Shown here: positions 5,910 to 6,423 of the stretch, piece by piece | How positions within the stretch are numbered: position 1 is the stretch's first letter | How the letters are laid out: every line of letters starts with the position of its first letter | NCBI GenBank assembly: GCA_031278795.1 | Contig: JAITJT010000110.1 | Span: 1 to 6,423, forward strand | Length of the DNA: 6,423 nt | Source: Deltaproteobacteria bacterium | Lineage (GTDB): Bacteria; Desulfobacterota; Desulfarculia; Adiutricales; Adiutricaceae | Reading direction: 5' to 3' | Notes under the pieces: generated by a model | Told to the model about the DNA's origin: nothing | What the model saw: the letters and a program-made list of their open reading frames with translations, nothing else | Database searches by the model: none | Program-made: the position numbers and the translations under genes

Positions 5910-6016
5910 GGAATGTAATATGTTCACTCTTTTTTAGGAATGTAATATGTTCACTCTTTTTTAGGAATGTAATATGTTCCCTCTTTTTCGAAACGCAATA
6001 CGCGCTCACTTTTTTT
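5910..6016. repeat. 27-nt tandem repeat, three good copies and one decayed copy
   Basis: Units start at 5910, 5937 and 5964. Each reads GGAATGTAATATGTTC, then A/C-CTC, then a T-run. The first two are identical over 27 bases. The third is 26 bases with two or more changes near its end. A fourth unit at 5990-6016 keeps the frame (AAACGCAATACG, then CTCACT and a T-run) but has many changes, and GGAAT recurs at 6017. Each unit ends in five to seven T, yet no unit has a clear stem before the T-run, so these are not obvious terminators. Confidence 0.93.
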
Positions 6017-6066
6017 GGAATATTTTTGCTTTTACTTTCGCTAAAGACTGCAGAGAGACAAACGCT

Positions 6067-6187
6067 AAAGTTTAAGGGCCCAAGTAAAAGGCATGTTGTT
6101 TATGGACTAAAGATTAAGACTCTGGCATAAAGCTTAAAGTATTAGGACAAAAGTTTAAGGATCTAGTATAATGGCGATAGTTTAAGG
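6067..6187. repeat. Loosely repeated core AAAG-N-TTAAG(G), five copies
   Basis: Related cores occur at 6067-6077, 6109-6118, 6129-6139, 6150-6160 and 6177-6187, at spacings of 42, 20, 21 and 27 bases. Each contains a variant of AAAGTTTAAGG. The core resembles the AAACTTAAGA of the tighter array at 6240-6347, so this may be its older, eroded part. An AT-rich background makes weak matches easy, so confidence is moderate. Confidence 0.5.
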
Positions 6188-6239
6188 ATCAATTTTAAAT
6201 TCTCGTAAATCCACAGACAGCTCAGAAATCTAAGACCGT

Positions 6240-6347
6240 AAAACTTAAGACTCTAAAAACTTAAAACTCTAAAAACTTAAAACTCTAAAAACTTAAGACT
6301 CTAAAACTTAAAACTCTAAATCTTCAGACTCTAAAACTTAAAACTGT
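6240..6347. repeat. Seven tandem copies of a 15-16-nt unit
   Basis: Units of the type AAAAACTTAARACTCT start at 6240, 6255, 6271, 6287, 6303, 6318 and 6333. They differ in one A of length and in an A/G alternation (TTAAAACT versus TTAAGACT). The sixth is diverged (AAATCTTCAGACTCT) and the seventh ends CTGT before a run of eight A. There are no unique spacers, so it is not a CRISPR. Copies with G and copies with A are interspersed, which suggests duplication of blocks larger than one unit. Confidence 0.93.
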
Positions 6348-6423
6348 AAAAAAAACATATTTATAAATTAAAATTCCAAAAGGCTAATAAGCAAAACAAC
6401 TCACAATAGAGCTCCATCGCCAA

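Larger units (their letters stand above)
5810..6423. other. AT-rich non-coding tail after aroE with two tandem repeat families
   Basis: There is no open frame of note on either strand and no recognised RNA gene or clear intrinsic terminator. The first part (about 5810-5909) is T-rich on the plus strand, the last part A-rich. In between lie a 27-nt repeat and a 15-16-nt repeat with looser relatives before it, given separately. Nothing indicates the start of another gene before the right edge. Confidence 0.75.

Noticed and set aside
5910..6016. Series of intrinsic terminators
   Set aside because: The T-runs are present but the preceding bases form no convincing stem.
6240..6347. Possible CRISPR array
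   Set aside because: Units are adjacent without unique spacers, the unit is too short at 15-16 bases, and no cas gene is present.

Overview
The window holds four protein genes in two divergent pairs, separated by a spacer of about 1 kb and followed by a repeat-rich tail of about 600 bp. The genes are visibly GC-rich, use many AGG (Arg) and ATA (Ile) codons and have GGAGG-type ribosome sites. The spacers are AT-rich and full of short tandem repeats and dyads. The gene set and the protein motifs are bacterial. A Gram-negative, Desulfobacterota-like or similar motile bacterium would fit, but the window has no marker that fixes the taxonomy, so this is only a guess.

Left part, minus strand: a stand-alone CheY-type receiver (2287-2667) is followed after 187 bp by a large CheA-type chemotaxis histidine kinase (start at 2099) that runs off the left edge after 699 codons. 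CheA would be coupled to chemoreceptors through its C-terminal CheW-like domain and would phosphorylate CheY on D58. No receptor, CheW, CheR or CheB gene is visible here. The gap between the two genes holds several small dyads, one of which may limit read-through, and a weak promoter candidate for cheA.

Middle, 2668-3719: no convincing gene. It holds a nested dyad in the cheY leader, an 8-bp perfect inverted repeat, a degenerate G4CC tandem array, a promoter-like TTGACA-N17-TAAACT pointing right, four perfect copies of a 13-nt repeat, a short aromatic-rich open frame that is probably chance, and a second promoter candidate just before aroA.

Right part, plus strand: aroA (EPSP synthase, 3720-4985) and aroE (shikimate dehydrogenase, 4982-5809) overlap by four bases (GTGA) and form a translationally coupled pair. 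AroE makes shikimate from 3-dehydroshikimate. AroA makes EPSP from shikimate-3-phosphate. The kinase between them and the other pathway genes are not in the window. A perfect 9-bp hairpin lies inside the last codons of aroE.

Tail, 5810-6423: no gene. It holds a 27-nt tandem repeat (three good copies plus a decayed one) and a 15-16-nt tandem repeat (seven copies) that is preceded by looser relatives of its core. I see no mobile element, CRISPR array, tRNA or rRNA, and no clearly new molecular system. The most unusual content is the set of unrelated tandem arrays in the spacers and the non-standard middle of CheA.
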